Shown here piece after piece: positions 51,736 through 61,096 of a stretch of 64,000 nucleotides of DNA; the stretch's first letter is position 1; the number at the start of each line of letters is the position of its first letter. The translations under genes and the position numbers were made by a program. Source of the DNA: Cedecea selenatireducens (GTDB lineage Bacteria > Pseudomonadota > Gammaproteobacteria > Enterobacterales > Enterobacteriaceae); contig NZ_JBHIKW010000003.1 in NCBI RefSeq assembly GCF_042138895.1, positions 124,001 to 188,000 on the forward strand, in the 5' to 3' direction. The notes below the pieces were generated by a model that was not told the DNA's origin, ran no database searches, and worked only from the letters and a program-made list of their open reading frames with translations.

Positions 51736-53427
51736 TTAGAACTTCTCCCAGTTATCTGAGCTACCGCCGCTCACGGCAAGCGCGGTTTTACGCGTCGCTA
51801 AAACGGGTGCAGCCTGAACCAGCCGCGCGTTAGCGGCCGCTACAGCCTGCCCGGTATTGAAAATACTCATCAGTTGCACAAGCCTGGTGGCCTGATCGCG
51901 GAGGCTCTCGGCGGCGCTGGCTGACTCCTCCACCAGCGCAGCGTTCTGCTGCGTCACCTGATCCAACTGAGTGATAGCGACGTTGATTTGGACGATGCCC
52001 TGTCCCTGCTCTTCCGTGGTCACGCCAATCTCAGAGATCAGCCCGGCCACGCGGTGGGACTGCTGTACCAGGTCATCGATCGTCGTACCGGCAGAGCTAA
52101 CCATATCCGATCCTTTTGTCACTGTTCGCATACTGTCCTCAATCAGGGTTTTGATCTCACTGGCCGCAGAAGCTGAACGCTGTGCCAGAGAACGCACTTC
52201 CCCGGCGACGACCGCAAAACCGCGTCCGGACTCTCCCGCACGGGCGGCCTCAACGGCGGCATTTAACGCCAGAATGTTTGTCTGGAAGGCAATACCGTCG
52301 ATAACGCCGATAATATCGCCAATTTTCCGCGAACTGTCGCTAATCTCCTGCATCGTCAGCACCAGGTTATTCACAGCATTGCCGCTTTGGGTCGCCGTTT
52401 CGCTTGCCGAGTTTGCCAGGCGAGTCGCGGTGCGCACCGTCTCGGCATTCTGCTGAATAGTCTGGCTCATTTGTTCCATCGAGGCCGCCGTTTCCTGCAG
52501 GCTGGCCGCCTGCTCTTCGGTACGCTGGCTAAGATCGGTGCTGCCGGCCGCAATTTCGCTGGCACCAACAGAGATAGAATGGCTGCTATCACGCACTTCA
52601 CGGACGATGCCTAAAAGGCGGTTGCGCATATCGTCCATGGCGGCAAGCAGGCTTCGGGTATCACCGCTCTTCAGCTCGACGGCCGTATTGAGCTGCCCCT
52701 CAGAAACCTGTTTGGCAACGGACACGGCATAAGCTGGCTCACCGCCAAGCTGGCCTTTAACCGCTCGCCCGATGCCCCAGGCAATCAAAGAGCCAATCAC
52801 CGCGCTGATGATAGTAATAAGCAGCAGCAGGTTGCCCGAGAAGTGCGCTTCATCGACATAATTGCGCGACATTGCCACCGTGGTGCCGGAGTGATCGCCA
52901 ATCATCTCACTCAGCGCGTCCAGTACCCTGGCCTGCGGGCCAACCACTTCATTGATAACCAGCGATCGAGCCGCATCGTACTGCCCTGCCGCGCTAACGC
53001 TCATCACCTTGCGCAGCGCCTGGGAATAGGCCGGGCGAACGCTATTCAGATTGTCGAACAGCTCACGGGAACGCTTAAGTTTTAGCGCCTTATCCAGCTG
53101 TTTTAAAAGGGTATTGTTATCGGTGATGCGCTTTTCCAGTACCAGGTTGGTTTTTGTAATGTAGTCCCGGCTCTCTGCTTCGGTATGCGGCAGCGTCGTG
53201 AACAACGCCATATCACGAATATCGTGGGCGTTGTCCGTAATATTGTCCTTAATTTTCACGATCAGCAGTAAATTTACCAGGCGGACATTCGCTGCGTAAT
53301 TCAGGTTATTTCCAACAGAAACCAACTGCATTCTGGCAAATAATGCGACAAAGAATCCAATGGCGATGACCAGCGCAAAGCCAGCCCCAAGCATAGTGCT
53401 GAGCCGCATATTTTTCAGTTTGTTCAT
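51736..53427 (-). CDS. Methyl-accepting chemotaxis protein
   Basis: The 563-residue inner-membrane chemoreceptor has a membrane segment at about 12-33, a periplasmic four-helix sensor domain at about 34-197, a second membrane segment at about 198-218, a HAMP region, and a long cytoplasmic coiled coil. The hairpin tip DGIAFQTNILALNAAVEAARAG (about residues 381-402) is the conserved CheA/CheW site. The last five residues, NWEKF, are a CheR/CheB docking tail like NWETF of Tar and Tsr, so it can be an autonomous high-abundance receptor. The ligand is unknown. A sigma-28 promoter lies 105-130 bp upstream. Confidence 0.95.
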   Translation of the reverse strand: MNKLKNMRLSTMLGAGFALVIAIGFFVALFARMQLVSVGNNLNYAANVRLVNLLLIVKIKDNITDNAHDIRDMALFTTLPHTEAESRDYITKTNLVLEKRITDNNTLLKQLDKALKLKRSRELFDNLNSVRPAYSQALRKVMSVSAAGQYDAARSLVINEVVGPQARVLDALSEMIGDHSGTTVAMSRNYVDEAHFSGNLLLLITIISAVIGSLIAWGIGRAVKGQLGGEPAYAVSVAKQVSEGQLNTAVELKSGDTRSLLAAMDDMRNRLLGIVREVRDSSHSISVGASEIAAGSTDLSQRTEEQAASLQETAASMEQMSQTIQQNAETVRTATRLANSASETATQSGNAVNNLVLTMQEISDSSRKIGDIIGVIDGIAFQTNILALNAAVEAARAGESGRGFAVVAGEVRSLAQRSASAASEIKTLIEDSMRTVTKGSDMVSSAGTTIDDLVQQSHRVAGLISEIGVTTEEQGQGIVQINVAITQLDQVTQQNAALVEESASAAESLRDQATRLVQLMSIFNTGQAVAAANARLVQAAPVLATRKTALAVSGGSSDNWEKF

Positions 53428-53530
53428 AAATCCCTCTGAGCTTTCATGGTTATATCGCAGGCAATAAGAGGAGGTAATCGGTAGAAATCACATCAACGGT
53501 TGCGACAGTATATTTTGAATTATCGGATTT

Positions 53531-53557
53531 TTATCGGCAACTTATGAGACTTCTTTA
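53531..53557 (-). promoter_or_regulatory. Sigma-28 (FliA) promoter of the chemoreceptor gene
   Basis: On the minus strand TAAAGAAG, 11 bp, GCCGATAA. The consensus is TAAAGTTT-N11-GCCGATAA: all eight -10 bases and five of eight -35 bases match, with exact spacing. Confidence 0.8.
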
Positions 53558-53724
53558 GCTAATATTCACCAGGAACTTACAACAAGAAACAATGACAGAA
53601 AGATGACAATAAATGGTCACTACTTATATTTTTGATAAAATTAAAACTACTATATTTAGGAGTGGCAGCCCCTCCCCACTTTATGGTTAACGGAGCTGAA
53701 ATTGATGAGTCCCTGGCAGAATAA

Positions 53725-54174
53725 TTATTTATCCGCAATAAAGTGGTCGTCATCGCCTACCGGGATATAAACGCGAACCCACTCCTTCCCGTCGATGATA
53801 TCCCAGCTATGCCCTTCACCCGCCGTATCGGCCGCAAGCAGCACCGTACCTGGCTCGATGATGAAAGTTGAGCCGTCGCTGACCTTAAACTTCAGCCTGC
53901 CTTTAAGGGTCACCACGTACTGTTTTTTCGGCGCCGGATGCACGCCTTTCTGCCACTCTTCAAAAGTATTACTGAAGTAGAGATTCTCGGAAGAAAGTTT
54001 TGCCAGGGAAGGAATTGAGCCTTTTACAAATGCAGAGTGATTATTCGCGGTGTTAATCAGTTTCACGGCTGGAATACGGTGCTCGCTAATGCCTTTTTTA
54101 GGCTCTTCTGCATGCCCAACCATTGCCATCAACAAACCTGCGGTCGCCAGCAGAAGTCGTGTTATTTTTTTCAT
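53725..54174 (-). CDS. Exported cupin-domain protein
   Basis: The 149-residue product has a signal peptide ending VGHA near residue 22 and a single cupin barrel. WQKGVHPAPKKQYVVTLKGRLKFKV (about 76-100) holds a first motif with one histidine, and PGTVLLAADTAGEGHSWDII the second. The full HxHx3-4E metal set is not present, so enzymatic activity is uncertain. The start at 54174 is chosen for the MKK signal peptide; the frame is open to 54294. It is 297 bp downstream of the chemoreceptor promoter region and on the same strand, in its own unit. Confidence 0.75.
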   Translation of the reverse strand: MKKITRLLLATAGLLMAMVGHAEEPKKGISEHRIPAVKLINTANNHSAFVKGSIPSLAKLSSENLYFSNTFEEWQKGVHPAPKKQYVVTLKGRLKFKVSDGSTFIIEPGTVLLAADTAGEGHSWDIIDGKEWVRVYIPVGDDDHFIADK

Positions 54175-54604
54175 GATAATGTCCAGAGTTAATTTCACCC
54201 AGAGATACTCTGAGTAACAGATCGCGAGGTTAAGAAATAAATGTCGGATTAGTACATCAGAGGCGATGAATTTCGTCAACAGCTTACAACACAAGTTTAT
54301 TTAGTTAATAAATTAAATATAAATAAAGAAAATAATTCAGCCCTAAAAAGGGATTCTCTTCGTCACAATTAATTTAATTCGAGCATAAACTCACTTATCG
54401 TTAAGCTAAAAAAGAATGACTGAGAACCAAATAAACTAAATACAGGCAGTGATAACCAGAATTTGGCTTATGGCCAGGGATAAACGTTATTCGCCTGATT
54501 CGTTCAGCAACGAGTCCGTTCTCAAAAAGGCAACGCAATGCGCCATTTTTGCTGCTTTAACGATGCCGTCAGGTATGCCAGGTTGAGGGAAAAGGAGACG
54601 CCCT
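54175..54604. other. AT-rich gene-free region
   Basis: The 430 bp between the exported cupin and the creatininase gene have no supported ORF. Positions about 54290-54420 are rich in TTAAT/AAATA words. The promoters of both flanking divergent genes must be here, but none is clear by eye. Confidence 0.5.
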
Positions 54605-55423
54605 ATGAAACAGCCCTCTTCCCCCTGGTGGTGGGATCTTTCCACTCGTGAATTCAGCGAGCTGGAGATGCACAATATTGTTGCGGTGCTGCCCGTTGGC
54701 GCCGTGGAACAGCATGGCCCCCATCTGCCGGTGCGGGTCGATGCCGCCATCAACGCCGGTATTATACAGCGCGCGGTACAGCTCCGCCCCGGTAATCTAC
54801 CCGTGCTGTTTATGCCCGCTTTGCTTATCGGTAAGTCTGACGAACATCTCGCCTATCCGGGTACGCTCACGCTGCCTTACGAAGTGCTCGGTCAGGTGTG
54901 GTTTGAAGTGGCCAAAAGCGCCTGGCGGGCAGGTATCCGCAAGATAGTGTTCTGGAACTCGCACGGCGGGCAGCCGCAGCTGATGGAAATGGTGTGTCGC
55001 AAGCTGCGCGTGGAGCTGGATATGCTGGCCGTTGGCGCCAGCTGGTTCCGCACCATTGATACTTCCGATCTTTATAGCGAAGCGGAACGTCAGCACGGCA
55101 TTCACGGCGGCGAATCAGAAACCAGCGTGATGCTGCACCTCCACCCGGAGTTAGTGCACATGCAGCATGCGGATAATTTTGTCTCAGCCTCGGTAGCCAT
55201 AGAAGCCAAGGGGGGCATACTCACGCCGGAAGGCGGCGTCAGCTTTGGCTGGATGGCTCAGGATCTCCATCCTTCAGGCACAACGGGGAATGCTGCGGCC
55301 GCCGATGCCGAAAGAGGTGAAATTGAGGTCGAACGCGCCGCCCGCGCCCTGCTTCAACTCATAGAAGAGGTCAGTAAAGCCGACCTCAGCATGTTTACCC
55401 CGCACACTGCCTTTAGCCGTTGA
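54605..55423 (+). CDS. Creatininase-family amidohydrolase
   Basis: The 272-residue protein belongs to the creatininase family, binuclear metal enzymes that open cyclic or linear amides (creatininase, the MftE peptidase, FAPy-type deformylase, IolN). Metal ligands are visible: Glu35 and His37 in GAVEQHGPHLP, Asp46 in VRVDAAIN, His120 in WNSHGGQ and a glutamate in HGGESETS near residue 178. The usual creatininase NGHYEN site is NSHGGQ here, so it is unlikely to be a true creatininase. GGAGACGCCCT precedes the ATG. It converges on a LysR gene that in turn is divergent from an ABC importer operon. Confidence 0.85.
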   Translation: MKQPSSPWWWDLSTREFSELEMHNIVAVLPVGAVEQHGPHLPVRVDAAINAGIIQRAVQLRPGNLPVLFMPALLIGKSDEHLAYPGTLTLPYEVLGQVWFEVAKSAWRAGIRKIVFWNSHGGQPQLMEMVCRKLRVELDMLAVGASWFRTIDTSDLYSEAERQHGIHGGESETSVMLHLHPELVHMQHADNFVSASVAIEAKGGILTPEGGVSFGWMAQDLHPSGTTGNAAAADAERGEIEVERAARALLQLIEEVSKADLSMFTPHTAFSR

Positions 55424-55450
55424 ATGTTTCGCCCGGCTTCCTGTCGGGCG

Positions 55451-56350
55451 TTACTCCATTTGCAGCATCATGCCTTTAAGCGTTTCGGCCAACACGCTGC
55501 CGATGGCGCTGGTGCCGCGATCGTGGCCTATCAGCATCAGCGTTTGCGTTTGCTGGCCCAGCTCCCGCACCGGAATATAAACCAGCCGCCCGCTCCTCAG
55601 GTCGGTTTCGATATCAAACGGCGTCAGGAACGTCAGCGCCTGGTCCATCATCGCCGACTGGCGCATCACCTCGATAGAGTTAGTTTCGATAACCGGCTGC
55701 AGCGCCACCATCGCACGGGCAAATACGTCGTTCAGGTAGGGGCGAATCACCGTGGAATCATCGGCGATAACCATGGGATGCGGCATACAGTCGCTCAGGC
55801 GCAGGCTGCTTTTATCTGCCAGCGGATGCCCCGGCGCAACGACCGCGCCCAGCCTGCCCGTCACGCTGGCAATGCTGCGCAGCGCTGAGCGCATTTCAAA
55901 ATCAAAACCAATCCCCAAATCCACATCGCCGGAAGCCACCGCGCTGGTGATATCCTCGCCGCGTGTCATCTGCTGCAAATGCAGCTTTACCCGTGGGTTG
56001 GCACGGCGGAAATCGGCTGCCGCACGCGGGATCAGGTTAGCCGCCAGCCCGCTCATCATTGCCACCGTCACTTCACCACGCCGCAGTCCTTTTAGCTCCT
56101 CAATTTTAATCTGCGCCCATTCCAGCTCTTTAAAGCTCTGGCGCACGTGGTGAATCAGCGTTTCACCGGCTGCGGTAAGGATCATTTTACGCGGCAGGCG
56201 CTGGAACAGCGGCGTGCCCAGCTCTTCCTCCAGCGCCAGCAGCTGGCGGTTGATAGCCGAAGCGGAAATGTGCAGGCGTTCCGCAGCCTTACGAATCGAA
56301 CCGCTGCGCGCCACCTCATCAAGATAAACCAGTAAACGATATTTCAGCAT
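55451..56350 (-). CDS. LysR-family regulator of the importer cluster
   Basis: The 299-residue product has a winged helix at the N-terminus (LVYLDEVARSGSIRKAAERL, SASAINRQLLALEEELG) and a LysR substrate domain from about residue 90. It is divergent from the BMP-type importer operon across 124 bp and convergent with the creatininase gene. Position suggests it controls both, with the transported compound or a product as inducer. A CGCTAAGCG palindrome sits in the divergent gap at 56412-56420. Confidence 0.88.
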   Translation of the reverse strand: MLKYRLLVYLDEVARSGSIRKAAERLHISASAINRQLLALEEELGTPLFQRLPRKMILTAAGETLIHHVRQSFKELEWAQIKIEELKGLRRGEVTVAMMSGLAANLIPRAAADFRRANPRVKLHLQQMTRGEDITSAVASGDVDLGIGFDFEMRSALRSIASVTGRLGAVVAPGHPLADKSSLRLSDCMPHPMVIADDSTVIRPYLNDVFARAMVALQPVIETNSIEVMRQSAMMDQALTFLTPFDIETDLRSGRLVYIPVRELGQQTQTLMLIGHDRGTSAIGSVLAETLKGMMLQME

Positions 56351-56474
56351 CGGGGCTCCTGCGTTGCCTAAAAGGCATCAGTCAGTACGAAAATACGTGC
56401 TTTTAAGATATCGCTAAGCGCGGCATAACTGAAGTCATCAATTATCCTCCATCCACAATCCTGGGAGAGAAAAG

Positions 56475-57482
56475 ATGGCAGGCATCACCCGCAGAAACTT
56501 CGCAAAAATGCTGGCAGGCGCCGTGGTACTCCCCGCGCTTGCCCCCGTAATGTCACGCTCTGCTCTGGCGGCAACGAAAGAGTTCAAGGTGGCGCTGCTG
56601 CTGCCGGGGACCATTTCCGACGGCGGCTGGAATACGCTGGCGTATCAGGGCCTGCAAAGCCTGAAAAAATCCGGCATTAAGGTGGCCTGGAGCGAAAGCG
56701 TGCCGCAGGCACAGATGGAACAGTCGATTCGCGGCTACGCGGACGATGGCTACAACCTGATTATCGGCCACAGCTTTGAGTACGGCGCGGCGTTCACCGA
56801 AATCGCGCCGGACTACCCGGATACCGACTTTTTCGCCTCCACGTTTAAGCCTGCGGAAGCGGCACCGAAAAACGTGGAATACATCAATCTGGCCTACATT
56901 CAGGCCGCGTATGCCGCAGGCGCGCTGGCCGCACTGATTTCCGACAAAGGCAAAGCCGTGGGCTTTGTGGGCGGCGGCGATAACCCGACCCAGCAGGGCA
57001 TGATGCGCGCCTTTATCCTCGGGGCGGAAAAAACGCGCTCGGGCATTAAGGGCCTTGGCGTCGTCACCGGCGACTACGGCAACGCGACGAAGGGGCGTGA
57101 GGCCGCCACGGCCATGATAACCAATGGCGCCGACGTTATCTGGCATGCCGCCGACGTCACCGGCCTCGGGGCGCTTCAGGGTGCGATTGCCGCGAACGTC
57201 AAAGCCATTGGCTGCTACACCGATCAGAAAGATGTCTCCCCCAGCCACATCGCCTGCAGCTTTAAGCAAAACCTGGACTGGGTTGTGGAGCAGGTGGGCA
57301 GCGCGGCGGCAGGTCACGCCTTTAAGGGCGGCGAAGAGTGGTCGCCGAGCGTCGCCAAAGCCTGGTCGGTTATCTACGGTAGCACATCCCACAACGCCAG
57401 CTTAGTGAGCGACAGCGCCTGGCAAGCCTTCCAGAAAATCTGGCAGCAGCTTGATACCGGCGCATTATCCGCCACCGCCTGA
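56475..57482 (+). CDS. BMP-family ABC substrate-binding protein with Tat signal
   Basis: The 335-residue periplasmic binding protein belongs to the basic membrane protein (BMP/Med/PnrA) family, whose known ligands are mostly nucleosides and related compounds. The mature part begins ATKEFKVALLLPGTISDGGWN, followed by QSIRGYADDGYNLIIGHSFEYG and AVGFVGGGDNP. The N-terminus has a twin-arginine motif (TRRNFAK at residues 5-11) and a hydrophobic stretch ending SALA, so export is probably by Tat. There is no lipobox, although many BMP proteins are lipoproteins. The ATPase gene follows in 14 bp. Confidence 0.9.
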   Translation: MAGITRRNFAKMLAGAVVLPALAPVMSRSALAATKEFKVALLLPGTISDGGWNTLAYQGLQSLKKSGIKVAWSESVPQAQMEQSIRGYADDGYNLIIGHSFEYGAAFTEIAPDYPDTDFFASTFKPAEAAPKNVEYINLAYIQAAYAAGALAALISDKGKAVGFVGGGDNPTQQGMMRAFILGAEKTRSGIKGLGVVTGDYGNATKGREAATAMITNGADVIWHAADVTGLGALQGAIAANVKAIGCYTDQKDVSPSHIACSFKQNLDWVVEQVGSAAAGHAFKGGEEWSPSVAKAWSVIYGSTSHNASLVSDSAWQAFQKIWQQLDTGALSATA

Positions 57483-57496
57483 CCGGGAGTTAACAG

Positions 57497-59053
57497 ATGA
57501 GCATAGCTGCGCCTTTGCCGCGTGTAGCGTTGAATCGCATCACCAAAAGATTTGCCCGCGTCACCGCCAACGACAACGTCTCGATGACCATTGAAGCCGG
57601 TGAGATCCATGCTCTGTTGGGTGAAAACGGCGCAGGAAAAAGTACCCTGATGCAAATTCTCTACGGCCTTTATCAGGCCGATGAAGGCGATATTGTGGTA
57701 GCGGGTAAAAGCGTGAAGTTTCGCGACCCGAGCGACGCCATCGCCTGCGGAATCGGCATGGTTCATCAGGAATTTATGCTGGTGCAGCCGATGACGGTCG
57801 TCGAAAACGTGGTGCTCGGCCTGAAAGAGAATGCCAGCGGCGCGCTCAACCTGAAGGCCGCGGCCGCACGGCTGCAGACGCTGTCGGACAAACATGGCCT
57901 GGCCATCGATCCCTGGGCGCGAGTACAGCACCTTTCCGTTGGCGTTCAACAGCGGGTTGAGATCCTCAAGCTGCTCTACCGTGACGCGCAGGTTCTGATC
58001 CTGGATGAGCCCACGGCGGTGCTCACGCCGAAAGAGAAAGAAGGCCTGTTTGCCACGCTGAAGTCGCTCTGCGCCGAAGGACGATCCGTGGTGATCGTCA
58101 CCCATAAGCTTTATGAAATCATGGCGATTGCTCGCCGGGTGTCCGTCATGCGGGCCGGAAAAATGGTGGAAACCGTGGCGGTGTCTGACACCTCCGAAAC
58201 CGATCTGGCTCGCCGCATGGTTGGCCGTGATGTTGTGCTGCGGGTCGAGAAAACGCCGTGCAGGCCTGGCCGCAACGTGCTGCACGTGGACAGCATTGCC
58301 CTGCGCGACGAAACCGGCCAGCAAAAAATTTGGCGTGCTTCGCTTAAGGTCGCAGCGGGCGAGATCCTTGGCATCGCCGGCGTGGAAGGTAACGGCCAGT
58401 CGGAGCTGGCAAGCGCCCTGCTCAACCTGATGCCGATAGAAGCCGGCCGTATTCTGCTGGAAGGGGAAGATATTTCGGATGCTACGCCCGCTCAGCGTCG
58501 CCAGAAAGGCATCGGTTTTATTCCCGCAGACCGCCGGGAAGTCGGCTCATTCGTCACCCTTTCGCTGGAAGAAAACGCCATGCTCGGCTCCCAGCGCAGC
58601 TTCACCAAAGCCAAAGGCTGGCTGCTGGATCGCCTGAAAATAGCCCGCCATGCCAAAGAAATCATGGCGCGTTTTGACGTTCGTGCCCCGGACGCTCAGT
58701 TCGAAGCCGGCAAGCTTTCAGGCGGCAATCTGCAAAAACTGATCCTCGGGCGCGAAGTCGCGCAGAACCCGAAATTACTGATCGTTGAGCAACCCACTCG
58801 CGGGCTGGACGTGGGCGCGGTTGAGGCCGTTTGGGCGGGCCTGCTGGCGGCACGAGACAGCGGCTGCGCCATCGTGCTTATCTCCGCCGAACTCGAAGAA
58901 ATTATCAACCTCTCGGACCGCATTGCCGTGATGTACAACGGCCAGATCGCGGGCGAGCTGGAGACGGCACACGCCACGCCGACCCTCCTTTCTGAACTGA
59001 TGGCCGGTGGCAGCCCGACTCACGCGGAACAGCAGCATGACAAAGTGGCTTGA
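57497..59053 (+). CDS. ABC importer ATPase with two nucleotide-binding domains
   Basis: The 518-residue protein is a fused double ATPase of the YufO/RbsA-like carbohydrate-uptake class 2. Domain 1 has Walker A GENGAGKST near residue 40, signature LSVGVQQR and Walker B LILDEPTAVL near residue 170. Domain 2 has the degenerate P-loop EGNGQSEL, signature LSGGNLQK near residue 412 and LLIVEQPTRGLD. The QP in place of DEP is normal for the second domain of this class. It overlaps the first permease gene by 17 bp. Confidence 0.95.
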   Translation: MSIAAPLPRVALNRITKRFARVTANDNVSMTIEAGEIHALLGENGAGKSTLMQILYGLYQADEGDIVVAGKSVKFRDPSDAIACGIGMVHQEFMLVQPMTVVENVVLGLKENASGALNLKAAAARLQTLSDKHGLAIDPWARVQHLSVGVQQRVEILKLLYRDAQVLILDEPTAVLTPKEKEGLFATLKSLCAEGRSVVIVTHKLYEIMAIARRVSVMRAGKMVETVAVSDTSETDLARRMVGRDVVLRVEKTPCRPGRNVLHVDSIALRDETGQQKIWRASLKVAAGEILGIAGVEGNGQSELASALLNLMPIEAGRILLEGEDISDATPAQRRQKGIGFIPADRREVGSFVTLSLEENAMLGSQRSFTKAKGWLLDRLKIARHAKEIMARFDVRAPDAQFEAGKLSGGNLQKLILGREVAQNPKLLIVEQPTRGLDVGAVEAVWAGLLAARDSGCAIVLISAELEEIINLSDRIAVMYNGQIAGELETAHATPTLLSELMAGGSPTHAEQQHDKVA

Positions 59054-60152
59054 ACGACGCCTTTCCCCGGCACAGTCGCCCTCGGCGCTGGCGCTGACCA
59101 GCTTCGGCGGCATTCTCGCCGCATTTATCGTCGGCGGGCTGCTGTTTTTACCCTTCGGCGCGAACCCTTTAACCGCTTATGGCTTCCTGTTCAGCGAGGC
59201 TTTTGGCTCCGCTCGCGGGTTTGGCCTTAGCCTGGTGCAGGCCACGCCGCTGATGCTTATCGCGCTGGCAACGCTGGTCATCTGGCGCGCGGGACTGGGC
59301 TACATCGGCTTTGAAGGCTGCTTCCTGGTTGGCGCGACGGCGGCAAGCTGGATAGCACTTTCCGGCACGCCGCAGGGCCTGCCGTGGAAGCTGCCGGCCG
59401 AGCTTTACTGGCCGATAGTGCTGCTAGTGACGTTTATCGCCGGCGCGCTCTGGGCTGGCTGGGTGGGTGCCCTGCGCGTGCGCTTTGGCGGCAACGACGT
59501 CCTGATTTCTCTGATGGCGAATTATGTCGCCATCTTTTTAGTTCAGTACCTGGTTTCTGGGCCGATGCGTGCGCCGGGAGATCTGCCGCAAACGCCCCGC
59601 CTGCCGCAGGAAACCTGGCTGCCGATAGTTCTCAGCGGCATAAAAACGCACTGGGGTATCGCTCTCGCGCTCATCGCCACGCTGTTCACCTGCTGGCTGA
59701 TACGCAGCACGCCTGCAGGCTACGAAATCAACCTGGCGGGGCTGAATCCGAAAGCAGCACGCTATGGCGGAGTCGATGTTGCCCGCCGCCAAATGAGCGC
59801 GGTTTACCTGGGCGGCGGCTTTGCGGCTCTCGCCGGGCTGTGTGCCGTGCTCGGCGTTCAGCACCGCCTGATGGACGGACTTTCCGGCGGCGTCGGCTTT
59901 ATCGGCGTGGTCGTGGCGCTGCTGGCGCGGCTGAACCCGCTGCTGGTGATCCCTACCGCGATTATGTACGGCGGGCTGCAGGTTGGCGGCGGTGCCATGC
60001 AGCGTGAAACCGGCCTGCCAACTTCGGTGGTGCTGATATTACAAAGCCTGGTGGTCATGATGATTCTGGCAGGAGACGTGCTGCGTTATTACCGCCTGCG
60101 CCTGCCAGCCCGGACAGTCGTGCAGGATGCTTTAGTGGAGAAAAAATCATGA
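59037..60152 (+). CDS. ABC importer permease 1 (YufP-like)
   Basis: The 371-residue membrane protein is the first of two unequal permeases of a BMP-type importer. About nine membrane segments are visible, with the family stretch GGNDVLISLMANYVAIFLVQYLVSGP near residues 155-180 and GVDVARRQMSAVYLGGGFAALAG near residue 245. The ATG at 59037 lies inside the ATPase 3' end; its 3' end overlaps permease 2 by 4 bp (ATGA). Confidence 0.92.
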   Translation: MTKWLERRLSPAQSPSALALTSFGGILAAFIVGGLLFLPFGANPLTAYGFLFSEAFGSARGFGLSLVQATPLMLIALATLVIWRAGLGYIGFEGCFLVGATAASWIALSGTPQGLPWKLPAELYWPIVLLVTFIAGALWAGWVGALRVRFGGNDVLISLMANYVAIFLVQYLVSGPMRAPGDLPQTPRLPQETWLPIVLSGIKTHWGIALALIATLFTCWLIRSTPAGYEINLAGLNPKAARYGGVDVARRQMSAVYLGGGFAALAGLCAVLGVQHRLMDGLSGGVGFIGVVVALLARLNPLLVIPTAIMYGGLQVGGGAMQRETGLPTSVVLILQSLVVMMILAGDVLRYYRLRLPARTVVQDALVEKKS

Positions 60153-61093
60153 GCGCAATGACCCATCTGGATGCCGCCTTTTTCATTGGCTGGCTGGCTG
60201 CGGCCATCCGTCTTGCAGGCCCGGTATTGCTGGCTGCGCTCGGTGAGATCTACGCCGAACGCGCGGGCGTGCTGAATATTGGCCTGGAAGGCACCATTTT
60301 GCTGGGCGCGCTCAGCAGCTATCTTGCGGCCGCGTATACCGGCTCGACGCTGCTCGGCTTTTTTGCCGGCGGCGCAGGCGGGCTGCTCGTTGGCGTGTTG
60401 CTGGCCGCGCTTTATTTACGCGCCCACGCCAGCCAGATTGTGATCGGCATTGTCTTTAACATTCTTGCGGCGGGGCTGGCCTCATGGATTTATTCCCTGG
60501 CAATAGGCAGTACCGGGACGGCGGCAACAATTCCTATGTTTGCCGCCTGGCCCGTACCGCTGCTGTCATCCTTGCCCTTCATCGGCCCGGTGCTTTTTAC
60601 CCAGCCCTGGCCACTCTATCTCACCCTGGCTCTGGTGTTTATCGCTCACTTTGGCCTGTTCCATACCCGCTTTGGCCTGGCGCTGCGTGCCGTGGGGGAA
60701 AATCCTAAAGCCGCCCATGCCGCCGGGCTTAACGTGCTGAAACTTCGCACCTGGGGCGTGCTGTTTTCCTGCCTCGGGGCTGGCCTTGCCGGCGGCTATC
60801 TGGTCACCGCGCAAATCGGCCTGTTCCGCGATAACGTCGTCAGCGGCCAGGGGTTTATTGCTTTAGCTATCGTGATTTTTGGCCGCTGGAGCCCGCTAAA
60901 AGCCCTGCTGGCCGCCTTTATTTTCGGCGCCGCCGACGCGCTGCAGCTCTCTTTACAAGTCTTCGAAAGCTCGCTGCCGCCGCAGGTTCTGCTGGCGCTG
61001 CCGTACCTGTTAACTATTCTGGCGATGTCCGGCGTGGTGGGGCGAACCCTCCAGCCCCGCGCCCTGACGCAGCCTTATCGCAAGGAGTCATAA
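60149..61093 (+). CDS. ABC importer permease 2 (YufQ-like)
   Basis: The 314-residue partner permease has about eight membrane segments and the family stretch LGEIYAERAGVLNIGLEGTILLGAL near residues 30-54, and ALRAVGENPKAAHAAGLNV near residue 180, the cytoplasmic loop that contacts the ATPase. It completes a binding protein/ATPase/two-permease importer. The next gene starts 3 bp after its stop. Confidence 0.92.
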   Translation: MSAMTHLDAAFFIGWLAAAIRLAGPVLLAALGEIYAERAGVLNIGLEGTILLGALSSYLAAAYTGSTLLGFFAGGAGGLLVGVLLAALYLRAHASQIVIGIVFNILAAGLASWIYSLAIGSTGTAATIPMFAAWPVPLLSSLPFIGPVLFTQPWPLYLTLALVFIAHFGLFHTRFGLALRAVGENPKAAHAAGLNVLKLRTWGVLFSCLGAGLAGGYLVTAQIGLFRDNVVSGQGFIALAIVIFGRWSPLKALLAAFIFGAADALQLSLQVFESSLPPQVLLALPYLLTILAMSGVVGRTLQPRALTQPYRKES

Positions 61094-61096
61094 TCG

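Noticed and set aside
54605..55423. A true creatininase (creatinine amidohydrolase)
   Set aside because: The family is certain, but the metal-site segment is NSHGGQ, not the creatininase NGHYEN, and no creatinase gene is nearby. Only the family name is used.
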